A DNA stretch of 64,000 nucleotides from the NCBI RefSeq assembly GCF_002850745.1, contig NZ_KZ559467.1, forward strand, positions 594,500-658,499, given 5' to 3'. Below the pieces are notes generated by a model. The model was not told the origin of the DNA, ran no database searches, and saw nothing but the letters and a program-made list of their open reading frames with translations. This stretch comes from Nonomuraea indica (GTDB taxonomy: Bacteria > Actinomycetota > Actinomycetes > Streptosporangiales > Streptosporangiaceae). Shown here in pieces: positions 8,235 through 16,662 of this stretch (position 1 is its first letter; every line of letters begins with the position of its first letter). A program made the position numbers and the translations under genes.

Positions 8235-10733
8235 ATGGACTGTCGGCGGGATGGGACATTCGGCGTCCGAGTGGCGGGACTGCCCGCCGGCGGGCTGGAG
8301 GAGCTGCGCTTCTCGCGCACCTGGGAGCTGGTGGACGAGCTCCTCGAACAGGAGGCCGAGCCGGAGGACGGCCTGGCCGACCTGCTGGCCGCCGAGCTGG
8401 CCGGCAAGATCGAGACGCTGCGCCGGCTGGCCGGCGACGACGCCTTCCTGCGCGGGCTGGCCTGCTGCGGCCCGGCGCTCTCGGCGCGGCTGGAGAGCTG
8501 GCTCGCCGCCCCCGACGCGGTGCCCAAACTGCCGGCGCTCGCCCGCCTGGCCAGGCAGGTGGCCCGCGCCGCCGCCACCACCAGCCCGCACGCCGCGTTC
8601 GTGATCAGCGGTCTGGGCCGCTGGAGCGACGACGGCCCGGCGGAGGCGCCCGCCGGGCGGCTGCGCTGGAAGACGGTGGCCGAGATCGAGCTGGGCACCG
8701 TGTGGCGGGTCTGGGAGGCGCTGTCCAGACGGCCCGGGCTGCGCGAGGCGGTCGAGGTCCGCGTCAACCCGAGCCTGTGGCAGGAGGACGGGTGGCTGTG
8801 GTTCCTCGGGGCGGGGGAGCGGGAGCCGCTCACCCGGCTGCCCGCCGAGCCCACGCTGGCGGGGGTGTTCGCCTGGCTGCGCGGTACGACCGCTCCGACC
8901 GTCGGCGCGCTCGAACAGGCCGTCGCCGTCCCCGGCCTGGTGGAGCGGCTGCTGGAGATCGGCGTGCTGGAGCGGCGCCGGCCGTTCGCGGACCAGTCGC
9001 TGGATCCGCTGGCCGATCTGGCCGCCTGGGTCGAGGAGGTGCTGCCGGGCGACTCGCCCGACCGGCCGTGGCTGCCCACCGCGCTGCGCGAGGCCGTCCA
9101 GGCCACGTACGGTGAACGCATCCGGCACGTGGCGGGCTGGCTGCTGGCCCGCCTCGGCGACAAGGCGGGCCTGGGGGACAGGACGAGCGGCGCGCTGCCG
9201 GGCGCGGGCGGCCCGGCGGGCGTGGGTGCGAGGCCGGGCCTCGGCGGCCCGGCGGGTGTGGGCGGCAGGGCGCGGCCGGGCGACCCGGTGGGTGTGGGCG
9301 GCAGGGCGCGGTTGGCGGACGCGAGCGTGCGTCTGGAGACCGCGGTGTCGCCGGAGCCGCCCGTCGTCTGCGGGGGCGCGGCGTGGCGCCCGGTGCTGCG
9401 CGACCTCGACACCGTGCGCCGCCTGGTGGCCGTGTTCGACCCCGACCTGCTGGGCAAGCTGGCCGCCGCGGAGCACTTCCTCGAACGGTACGGGGCCGGC
9501 GCGTCCGTGCCGTTCCTGCGCTTCTACCGCGACGCGCCCGTCCCCTCGCCGGAGCCGCGGACGCCGCTCCACCGCGGCCCCGGTCCGGGCGGCACGCCGG
9601 ACAGCCCGGCGGCGCGCCGGCTCGCCGGGCTGCGGCGCGAGACCTGGGACGCCCTCTACGGCGGGCCGGTGGACGGCCGCGGCGTGGTCACCGCCGACCC
9701 CGACGTGGTGGACAAGCTCGCCGCCTCCTGGCCGGCGTTCGTCCGCCCGGCAGGTTCCATCACCTGTTACGGGCACCTGACGCCGGGGCCGGAGTTCGTG
9801 CTGAACGCCGTGACCACCGGCTACGGCCGGGGCACCGGCCGCACCCGCTACCTGCTCGCCCGCGCCGGCCTCACCGGCGGCGAGGCGGGGACCGTGGCCG
9901 GGACCGTGGCCGTGGCCGGGACCGTGGCTGGGGCCGCGATCGGGGCGGGGGTCGAGGCCGGGATCGGGGCCGGAGGCGAGGCGGGGATCGGAACCGGGGG
10001 CGGGGCCGAAGGGGGCGGGCGGTGGCCGGTGGCCGAGTGCCTGGGCAGCTTCGGCGACCATCTCAACCTGCGCCCGGCCGCCGCCACCCCCGTCGACTAC
10101 CCGTTCACCGTCACCGACCGGCCGGGGCCGGCGCTGACCGAGCTGCGGGTCTCCTACGATCCGGACACCCAGCGCCTGGCGCTCCGCGACGCCGACGGTG
10201 CGCCCGTGCTCCCCGTCCACCTCGGCATGACCGGCGAGCGGGCGCTCCCGCCCGCCTGGTCGTTCCTGGTGCGGGTGTTCGGCGAGCCGCCCGTCGCCAT
10301 GCCGTCGCCGTGGGGGCTCGGCGGCACCTCCGCCGACGTGGTGCTGGCCCGGCCGAGGCTGCGGGTCGGCTCGGTGGTGCTCGCCCGCGCCGGCTGGCGG
10401 ACGGTCGCGGCCGAGCTGCCCATCCCGGCCGACGGGGAGAGCGACGCCGGATTCGTGCTGCGCACGGCCCGGTGGCTGCGGCGGCACGGCGTCCCGCGGC
10501 GCTTCTTCGCCCGCTTCGGCACCGCCGGGCCGGGCGGCGAGCGCCGGCCGATGTACGTGGACGTGGAGAACCACTTCCTCCTGCTGTCCCTGGCCCGCGC
10601 CGCCGCCCGCCGGGAGGGGCACGTGGTGCTGAAGGAGGCGCTGCCCGACCCGACGGACTCCCCGGCCTACGGCTCGCACGGCCGGCGCGTCACCGAGTAC
10701 GTCCTGGAGGTCCCGCACCCGGCTCACGCCTGA
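8235..10733 (+). CDS. LanB-like protein (glutamylation domain only, no elimination domain)
   Basis: An 832-residue member of the lantibiotic-dehydratase N-terminal family. LanB proteins use glutamyl-tRNA to glutamylate Ser/Thr of a peptide; the related PEARL ligases add amino acids from aminoacyl-tRNA to a peptide C terminus. Family-like segments are TTSPHAAFVISG near residue 117, TVRRLVAVFDPDLLGKLAAAEHFLERYG-type sequence near 395-420, and a C-terminal part with RRFFARFG and YVDVENHFLLL. The protein ends there, so the usual SpaB_C elimination domain is missing. Two Gly-rich repeat inserts (nt 9172-9330 and 9882-10020) interrupt it. The ATG at 8235 has GGGGGAG upstream. No certain precursor peptide is seen. 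The function is inferred from fold only. Confidence 0.75.
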   Translation: MDCRRDGTFGVRVAGLPAGGLEELRFSRTWELVDELLEQEAEPEDGLADLLAAELAGKIETLRRLAGDDAFLRGLACCGPALSARLESWLAAPDAVPKLPALARLARQVARAAATTSPHAAFVISGLGRWSDDGPAEAPAGRLRWKTVAEIELGTVWRVWEALSRRPGLREAVEVRVNPSLWQEDGWLWFLGAGEREPLTRLPAEPTLAGVFAWLRGTTAPTVGALEQAVAVPGLVERLLEIGVLERRRPFADQSLDPLADLAAWVEEVLPGDSPDRPWLPTALREAVQATYGERIRHVAGWLLARLGDKAGLGDRTSGALPGAGGPAGVGARPGLGGPAGVGGRARPGDPVGVGGRARLADASVRLETAVSPEPPVVCGGAAWRPVLRDLDTVRRLVAVFDPDLLGKLAAAEHFLERYGAGASVPFLRFYRDAPVPSPEPRTPLHRGPGPGGTPDSPAARRLAGLRRETWDALYGGPVDGRGVVTADPDVVDKLAASWPAFVRPAGSITCYGHLTPGPEFVLNAVTTGYGRGTGRTRYLLARAGLTGGEAGTVAGTVAVAGTVAGAAIGAGVEAGIGAGGEAGIGTGGGAEGGGRWPVAECLGSFGDHLNLRPAAATPVDYPFTVTDRPGPALTELRVSYDPDTQRLALRDADGAPVLPVHLGMTGERALPPAWSFLVRVFGEPPVAMPSPWGLGGTSADVVLARPRLRVGSVVLARAGWRTVAAELPIPADGESDAGFVLRTARWLRRHGVPRRFFARFGTAGPGGERRPMYVDVENHFLLLSLARAAARREGHVVLKEALPDPTDSPAYGSHGRRVTEYVLEVPHPAHA

Positions 10734-10822
10734 CGGGGACTTCCCGGACATCGCCTGGCCTGCCCCGGCCCTTCGATAGCCTTACCTGATTTGTAGGACT
10801 ATTGCGACAGAAGGGACGGATC

Positions 10823-12304
10823 GTGCCCGACGATGCCGGCCTCCAGGCGCTCCGCGAGGCGGCGCGCTTCTCTCCGGACAACCTCCCTCTGCGACGGCAC
10901 CTCGCCGACCAGCTCCTCGCCAAGGGATACCTCGCCGAGGCCGAGGCCGAGTACCGCGCGGCGCTGCTCCTCGCGCCCAAGGACCCGGAGATCAGCGCCG
11001 GGCTGGCCGAGGCGTTCGTCCGCCAGAGCTCCTTCGGGGCCGCGCTGACGGCGCTGGAGCCGTTCCTCGCCGAGCCGGGCCACCCGCCGCGCATGGGCCT
11101 GCTCGCCGCGCGGGCGCTGCTCGGCGAGGGCGACCTCAGCGGAGCGGCGTACCGCTACCGCGACGCCGTCTCCCGCGACCCGTCGCTCGCCGATCCCGAA
11201 CTCGCCGCCCGCCTGGCCCCGCCGCCCGCGCAGCCGCCGGCGCACCCGCTGCCAGGTCACGCCCAGCCCTACGGGCAGCCCCACCAGCCGTACGGCTCTC
11301 CCCAGCCGGGCTACGCGCAACCGCACCACCCGTACAGCCCTCACCCGCCGGGCCACGGGCAGCCCCACCAGGGGTACGCCCCGCCGCAGCCCGTCCACGC
11401 ACCGCCGGGAGCCGACCAGAGCACCGCCGAGGTGGAGCGCCCGCCGGTCACCTTCGCCGACGTGGCCGGCATGGAGGCGGTCAAGGAGGCGCTGCGGGTC
11501 AAGCTGCTCCTGCCGGTCCAGCAGCCCGAGCTGTTCGCCGCGTACGGCAAGCGCTCCGGCGGCGGCGTGCTGCTGTACGGCCCGCCGGGAGCCGGCAAGA
11601 CCCACCTGGCCAGGGCCGCCGCCGGCGAGCTCGGCGCGTCGTTCGTCAACGTGGGCCTGGCCGACATCCTCGACATGTACGTCGGCTCCAGCGAGCGCAA
11701 CCTGCGCGCCACGTTCGAGATGGCCCGGCGCAACCGGCCGTGCGTGCTGTTCTTCGACGAGGTGGACGCGCTGGCCGCGCGCCGCTCCGACATGCGCCAG
11801 GCGCACACCCGGCAGCTCGTCAACCAGTTCCTGGCCGAGCTGGACGGCGTGGACGAGCACGCCAACGAGGGCGTCCTGGTGCTGGCGGCCACCAACGCCC
11901 CCTGGTACATCGACGTGGCCTTCCGCCGCCCCGGCCGCTTCGACCAGCTCGTGTTCGTGCCGCCGCCCGACGCCGCGGCCCGCGCCGCCATCCTGCGCAT
12001 CCTGTGCCGTGACAAGCCGCTGGCCGAGATGGACTACGACGCGGTGGCCCGGGTGACCGAGCAGTTCGTCGGCGCGGACCTCAAGGGCGTCGTGGACCGC
12101 GCGGTGGAGGCCAAGCTGCACCAGTCGATCGCCGCCGGGCGGCCGATCCCCATGTCCACGCCCGACCTGCTGGCGGCGGCGCGGACGGTCCGGCCGACGT
12201 CGGTGCGGGAGTGGCTGGCCACCGCGCGCAACTACGTGCTGCACGCCAACGAGTCCGGCGCGTGGGACGAGCTGATGCCGTGGATCAAGGGCGGAAAATG
12301 GTGA
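10823..12304 (+). CDS. TPR-AAA+ ATPase fusion
   Basis: A 493-residue protein. Residues about 1-115 hold tetratricopeptide repeats. A flexible Pro/Gln/His/Tyr-rich linker (about 130-205, QPYGQPHQPYG-like) follows, and then a Cdc48/FtsH-class AAA+ domain. The domain has Walker A GPPGAGKT (about 253), Walker B VLFFDEVDAL (about 308), sensor 1 LAATNAP and RRPGRFD with the arginine finger. There is no membrane or protease segment. The GTG at 10823 follows AAGGGA; a TTG at 10802 would add seven residues. It probably remodels or unfolds a partner protein. It overlaps the next TPR gene by 7 bp and follows the LanB-like gene by 89 bp, suggesting one functional unit. Confidence 0.82.
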   Translation: MPDDAGLQALREAARFSPDNLPLRRHLADQLLAKGYLAEAEAEYRAALLLAPKDPEISAGLAEAFVRQSSFGAALTALEPFLAEPGHPPRMGLLAARALLGEGDLSGAAYRYRDAVSRDPSLADPELAARLAPPPAQPPAHPLPGHAQPYGQPHQPYGSPQPGYAQPHHPYSPHPPGHGQPHQGYAPPQPVHAPPGADQSTAEVERPPVTFADVAGMEAVKEALRVKLLLPVQQPELFAAYGKRSGGGVLLYGPPGAGKTHLARAAAGELGASFVNVGLADILDMYVGSSERNLRATFEMARRNRPCVLFFDEVDALAARRSDMRQAHTRQLVNQFLAELDGVDEHANEGVLVLAATNAPWYIDVAFRRPGRFDQLVFVPPPDAAARAAILRILCRDKPLAEMDYDAVARVTEQFVGADLKGVVDRAVEAKLHQSIAAGRPIPMSTPDLLAAARTVRPTSVREWLATARNYVLHANESGAWDELMPWIKGGKW

Positions 12305-13497
12305 CAGCGGCGGCGCCGATCGAGCGGGCCCGGACGCTGCTGCAGCTGCGCCGGCCCGCCGACGCCGAACGCGAGCTGCGCGGCGTGCTCGTCCAGGAGC
12401 CGCAGAACGCGCTGGCGCACGCCTTCCTCTCCGTCGCGCTGACCGAGCAGCGCCGCGGCCAGGAGGCGGTGGCGGAGGCGGGCGAGGCGGTGCGGCTCGT
12501 CCCCGACTTCTGGCTCGGCCACTACGTGGCCGGCCAGGCGCTCTTCCGGGCCGGCCGGCTCGACGAGGCCGTCGCGGCCCTGCGCACGGCGCTGCGGCTC
12601 AACATGTCGTACGCGCCCATCTGGGAGGTGCTCGCCCGCGTCCACCTGCAGCGCGGCGAGTGGTCCCGGACCGCCGACGCGGCCCGTCGCGGCCTGGAGC
12701 TCGACCCGGAGGACTCCGACCTGGTCAGCCTGCTGGCCCTGGCCCTCATCGGGCTCGGCCAGGCCGCCGCCGCCCTGGACACGGCGGCGCAGGCCATCCG
12801 GCTCAGCCCGGAGAGCGCGCTGGCCCACCTGGTGCGCGGGCGGGCGGCGCTGGCGCTGCGCCGCCCGGGGGAGGCGGCCGGCTCCTTCCGCGAGGTGCTC
12901 CGTCTCGACCCGGGCTTCGGCCAGGCCAGGGACCTGCTGGTGGCGGCGCTGAAGCAGCGCAACCCGCTCTACCGGTGGCTGGAGGGCCCGCGCCGCAGGT
13001 TTTTCGGCGGGTGGCGGATGGTGTTCCTGCTGCCGGTCGCGCCGCCGCTCATCGCCGTGTTCGTGCTCATCGCGCTGCTGCACTGGGCGGCGTGGGTGGC
13101 CGAGGCGGTCACCACGCTGCGCCTGACGCGGGCCAGGGCGACCATGCTGCTGTTCGAGGCGGGCGAGAGCCGGGTGGCCGCGCTGTGCTGCGGCCTCCTG
13201 GCGGCGGGCGCGGGGCTGCTCGCGCTCGGCATCGCGGTCGCGGGCGAGCCTGTCGGCACGGCGGGGGCGGCCGTCATGGCACTGGTCACCCCCGTTCAGG
13301 AGGCCGCCCACACCGGCTCGCCGCTCGGCCGCAGGATCCTGTACGGCTGGACGGGCCTGCTGGCCGTGGCGGCCACCGCGTCGGCGGCGCTCGGGGAGAT
13401 GTCCGGCGCCCTGCTGAGCTGCTACGCCGCGCTGGCGACGATCTGGATCGCGGCCGGGGTGCGCCGCCTGTTCGCCCCGGCCCCCGATCCGGTCTGA
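12298..13497 (+). CDS. TPR protein with C-terminal membrane domain
   Basis: A 399-residue protein with tandem tetratricopeptide repeats over residues about 5-225 and then a hydrophobic region from about 240 with four or five membrane helices. The ATG at 12298 overlaps the end of the AAA+ gene by 7 bp and has AAGGGCGG upstream, so the two are translationally coupled. The soluble TPR half would face the cytoplasm and could dock the AAA+ partner, which also has TPRs, at the membrane. No known family for the membrane part is recognised. Confidence 0.75.
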   Translation: MVTAAAPIERARTLLQLRRPADAERELRGVLVQEPQNALAHAFLSVALTEQRRGQEAVAEAGEAVRLVPDFWLGHYVAGQALFRAGRLDEAVAALRTALRLNMSYAPIWEVLARVHLQRGEWSRTADAARRGLELDPEDSDLVSLLALALIGLGQAAAALDTAAQAIRLSPESALAHLVRGRAALALRRPGEAAGSFREVLRLDPGFGQARDLLVAALKQRNPLYRWLEGPRRRFFGGWRMVFLLPVAPPLIAVFVLIALLHWAAWVAEAVTTLRLTRARATMLLFEAGESRVAALCCGLLAAGAGLLALGIAVAGEPVGTAGAAVMALVTPVQEAAHTGSPLGRRILYGWTGLLAVAATASAALGEMSGALLSCYAALATIWIAAGVRRLFAPAPDPV

Positions 13498-13500
13498 GCC

Positions 13501-13518
13501 GCGCCGGCCCGCCGGCGC
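13501..13518. terminator. Shared hairpin between convergent TPR and GH5 genes
   Basis: GCGCCGG (13501-13507) and CCGGCGC (13512-13518) form a perfect 7-bp stem with a 4-base loop, exactly filling the 20-bp gap between two convergent stop codons. It can act in both directions. Confidence 0.6.
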
Positions 13519-14891
13519 TACCCGCGCAGGTTGGCGGCCAGCAGGTCGAGCAGCGGCTCGCGGCGTACGCACCGCTCCAGCAGGAACGAGTCGGCCAGCG
13601 CGGTCAGCTCGTCGTCGCCGAGCCCGCGGAACAGCCCGGCGTACTCCGGCAGCAGCGCCTGCGCGAGCAGGATGTGCCTGACCAGGTCGTCGGTCTGGTA
13701 GCGGGCGCCCCACGGGTACGGCTTCCAGCCGGGCGCCTCCTCGGCGAGCAGCCGGTGCAGCGGCGCCAGCACCTCGGCCGTCTCCTCCATCGTCGAGCCC
13801 CACCGGTCCACGCCGAGCCGCCGCTTCTTGGCGATGAACGGCCCGAACCGGTCCAGGTACGGCCCCGCCGCGCACACCAGCCCCTGCAGGCCGACGTCCT
13901 TGTACGTCCACAGCGACCATCCGGCGTCGTGGGCGTCGTAGATCTCCAGCTGGTCGCGCAGGATCCGGTAGCGCTGCTCGTCCACGGCCGGGTCGCCGGT
14001 GTAGACGGGTCCGAACTCGCCCACCCACAGCGGCGTGCCCGTCTCCCGCTGGAAGCGTGAGCGCCTGGCGAACGCCTCCTCCAGTTGGGCCCGGTCACAC
14101 CACTCGCCCCGGGTGTAGCCGGGGTACGGCCCGCCGTGGGCGAACCCGGCCAGGGCGTAGTCGTGGCAGACGAACACCGTGTTCTCGTACATCTCGCGGA
14201 AGACCGTGAAGTCGGTGGCGTAGGTGTTGCCGTCGAGGAACAGCACGTGCCGCGGGTCGGCGGCGCGCACCGCCTTGACCAGCCGGTCGTAGAACGGGCC
14301 CACCACCTTCCCGGACGGGTCGCCCGGCTCGTTGACCGGGTTGTAGCCGGCCACCCAGGGATGGTCGCGGTAGCGGTCGGCGATCGCCTCCCACAGGTTC
14401 ACGACCCGGTCCTGGAAGTGGCGGTGCCGCCAGAACGCGGCCACGTGGGTGGGGTTGTCGGAGTGCCAGTGCTGGTTCTGCGAGCCGGGCAGGGCGTGCA
14501 GGTCGATGACGCTGTAGATCCCGTGGGCGCCGAGCAGGCCGATGACGCGGTCGAGGTGCCGGAAGCCGCGCTCGACGATCTCGAACGGGCGCTCGTCGGA
14601 CTCCAGGTGGCGGTAGTTGACCGGGATGCGCACACAGTTCATGCCCAGCCCGGCGAGCAGGGCGGCGTCGCTGTCGGTGAAGAAGGAGGTCAGCAGCCGG
14701 TCGAAGAACAGCTCCGCGCGGTCCTCGCCGAGCACGTCGCGCACGGCGGCCCGCATCGAGCTCTCGTCGGCGGGGTAGCCGGTGATGAAGTTCTCCATGT
14801 TGAGCCAGCCCCCCAGGCCGACTCCGCGCAGTCGTACCGGCGTGCCGTCGGGCGCGCGGAGCTGCGATCCGGACACGTGCAGCATGGTCAT
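13518..14891 (-). CDS. Glycoside hydrolase family 5 enzyme (cellulase-like, cytosolic)
   Basis: A 457-residue GH5-type (beta/alpha)8 glycosidase. The acid/base Glu is in NPVNEPG near residue 184 and the nucleophile Glu in VGEFGP near 290. Other clan-A marks are RGVGLGGWLN near the start, RIPVNYR and DLHALPGSQN. There is no signal peptide, so it should act in the cytosol on sugars brought in by the transporter genes just upstream. Its ATG overlaps the stop of the second permease (ATGA, 14888-14891). The layout resembles exo-beta-1,3-glucanase-like GH5 proteins, but the exact linkage cleaved cannot be read from sequence. Confidence 0.85.
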   Translation of the reverse strand: MTMLHVSGSQLRAPDGTPVRLRGVGLGGWLNMENFITGYPADESSMRAAVRDVLGEDRAELFFDRLLTSFFTDSDAALLAGLGMNCVRIPVNYRHLESDERPFEIVERGFRHLDRVIGLLGAHGIYSVIDLHALPGSQNQHWHSDNPTHVAAFWRHRHFQDRVVNLWEAIADRYRDHPWVAGYNPVNEPGDPSGKVVGPFYDRLVKAVRAADPRHVLFLDGNTYATDFTVFREMYENTVFVCHDYALAGFAHGGPYPGYTRGEWCDRAQLEEAFARRSRFQRETGTPLWVGEFGPVYTGDPAVDEQRYRILRDQLEIYDAHDAGWSLWTYKDVGLQGLVCAAGPYLDRFGPFIAKKRRLGVDRWGSTMEETAEVLAPLHRLLAEEAPGWKPYPWGARYQTDDLVRHILLAQALLPEYAGLFRGLGDDELTALADSFLLERCVRREPLLDLLAANLRG

Positions 14892-15703
14892 CCTTTCGTG
14901 GCCCCAGCGGTGAGGCCCCCGACGAGGTGCCGCTCGGCCAGGGCGTAGAAGCCCAGCGCCGGCAGCATGGCGAGGACGAGGTAGGCGAGGATGCGGGCGG
15001 TGTCGGAGGCGTACTGGCCCTGGAACTGCTGGACGCCGAGCGGCAGCGTCCAGGACAGCTCGTCGCTGAAGACCACCACCGGCAGCATGAAGTTGTTCCA
15101 GCTCCCGACGATGGCGAGCACCGAGACGGTGGCCAGCGCCGGGCGGGCCATCGGCAGCAGGATCCGCCAGAAGAAGCCGAACGGGCTGCAGCCGTCGATG
15201 ATGGCGGCCTCCTCGACCTCTCCCGGGATGCCGCGGAAGAAGCCCCGCAGAATGATGATGGTCAGCGGCAGCCCGAAGGCCGCCTGGGTGAGGATCACGC
15301 CGAGCGGGTTGTCGAGCAGCCCGAGCGTGCGCAGCAGCACGAAGATCGGCAGGATGGCCACCGCGAACGGGAACATCAGCCCCATCGTGAAGACCGTGAA
15401 CAGCACCTCCCTGCCGCGGAAGGCGAACCGGGCGAAGACGAACGCCGCCATCGCCGACAGCAGCACGACGATCACGGTCGTGGTCACGGCGATGAACGTG
15501 CTGTTCCAGAGCTGGCGCCAGAACGAGCCCGCGCCGAGCACCTCGGTGTAGTTGCCGGTCTGCCAGGGGTCCGGCAGGCCGAAGGGGTTGGTGGACAGCT
15601 GGCCGGTGCTCTTGAAACCGCCGAGGACGGCGTACAGGACCGGGACGAGGATGAACGCGCCGACGATCCAGGCGATGGCGTGCAGCGGAAGGGTGCGTCT
15701 CAA
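14888..15703 (-). CDS. Carbohydrate ABC transporter permease (MalG-type)
   Basis: A 271-residue permease with six membrane helices and the EAA loop (EEAAIIDGCSPFGFFWRILLP) that contacts the ATPase. The start is a TTG at 15703 whose last two bases begin the upstream stop (TTGA), with GGGAG in front. No ATG or GTG fits without long overlap. It is the second permease of the operon, between the MalF-type permease and the GH5 gene. No ATP-binding protein is encoded here; a shared MsiK-type ATPase elsewhere is the usual actinomycete solution. Confidence 0.9.
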   Translation of the reverse strand: MRRTLPLHAIAWIVGAFILVPVLYAVLGGFKSTGQLSTNPFGLPDPWQTGNYTEVLGAGSFWRQLWNSTFIAVTTTVIVVLLSAMAAFVFARFAFRGREVLFTVFTMGLMFPFAVAILPIFVLLRTLGLLDNPLGVILTQAAFGLPLTIIILRGFFRGIPGEVEEAAIIDGCSPFGFFWRILLPMARPALATVSVLAIVGSWNNFMLPVVVFSDELSWTLPLGVQQFQGQYASDTARILAYLVLAMLPALGFYALAERHLVGGLTAGATKG

Positions 15704-16662
15704 CGGTGGTCTCCCATCCGGGTGCTGGCGCCCTCCAGGTCGCGGCGCATCACGAACCGCTGGTAGAACAGCGCGAAGATGAAGCTGAGCACGAACATCA
15801 CCACGCTGATGGCGCTGGCGTAGCCCACCTGGTTGCGGCCGAAGCCGAACTCCATCATCGTCACGGCCATGGTCTCCGAGGCGTGTGACGGGCCGCCCTC
15901 GGTGAGGATCCACACCAGGTCGAAGAGCTGGATCGTGTAGATGACCGACAGGAAGACGCTGATCCGGATCGTCGGGCCGAGCAGCGGCAGCGTGACGTGC
16001 CGGAAGACCTTCCACGACGTGCCGCCGTCGATCTGCGCGGCCTCGATCAGCTCGTTCGGGATGCCCTGCCGCCCCGCGAGGTAGATCATCATGTGGAAGC
16101 CGAAGTACTTCCACGTCATGACCAGGAACAGCGAGTACATCACGGTGTCCGGGGCGGACAGCCACGACGACTCCAGGCCGACGAAGCCCAGCAGGTGGTT
16201 GGCCAGGCCGCTCCCCGGCGACAGGATGAGCGAGAACAGCACGCCCGTGATGACCTCGGAGAGCACGTACGGCGCGAAGAACACCAGCCGGTACACCGCC
16301 CGCCCGCGGATGCGCTGGTTCAGCAGCATCGCGACGGCCAGCGAGAAGGGAAGCTGGACCACCAGCGAGAACACGACGAGCAGCACCAGGTTGCGCAGAT
16401 CCTGGTGGAACAGGTCGCTGCCGAGCAGCCGGGTGAAGTTGTCCAGGCCGACGAAGTTGGTGGGCAGGCCCCCGAAGCCGTTCCACTTGAACGCGCTGGC
16501 GTAGAAGGCGACCACGATGGGCGCCACCACCAGGAGCAGGAAGAGCACCAGCGCGGGCAGCACGAACAGGGCGACGGTCACCCGGATGCGCCGCCTGCGG
16601 GGGTCGGCTCGCCGGAGGGCCGGACGCGCGGGCGCCTCCGGCCCTCGGGTCAGCGTGGTCAT
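15700..16662 (-). CDS. Carbohydrate ABC transporter permease (MalF-type)
   Basis: A 320-residue permease with an Arg/Pro-rich cytosolic N terminus, six membrane helices and the EAA loop IEAAQIDGGTSWKVFRHVTLP. Its ATG overlaps the stop of the binding-protein gene (ATGA at 16659-16662), and its own stop overlaps the next start. The four genes from 17939 down to 13518 therefore form one tightly coupled operon for import and breakdown of an oligosaccharide. Confidence 0.92.
   Translation of the reverse strand: MTTLTRGPEAPARPALRRADPRRRRIRVTVALFVLPALVLFLLLVVAPIVVAFYASAFKWNGFGGLPTNFVGLDNFTRLLGSDLFHQDLRNLVLLVVFSLVVQLPFSLAVAMLLNQRIRGRAVYRLVFFAPYVLSEVITGVLFSLILSPGSGLANHLLGFVGLESSWLSAPDTVMYSLFLVMTWKYFGFHMMIYLAGRQGIPNELIEAAQIDGGTSWKVFRHVTLPLLGPTIRISVFLSVIYTIQLFDLVWILTEGGPSHASETMAVTMMEFGFGRNQVGYASAISVVMFVLSFIFALFYQRFVMRRDLEGASTRMGDHR

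Noticed and set aside
8079..10751. 890-codon minus-strand frame antisense to the LanB-like gene
   Set aside because: Its sequence is Gly/Arg/Pro/Ala-rich without domains and mirrors codon bias of the real gene.
8235..13497. Standard class I lanthipeptide cluster
   Set aside because: There is no LanC, no elimination domain, no transporter or leader protease, and no Cys-bearing precursor peptide.
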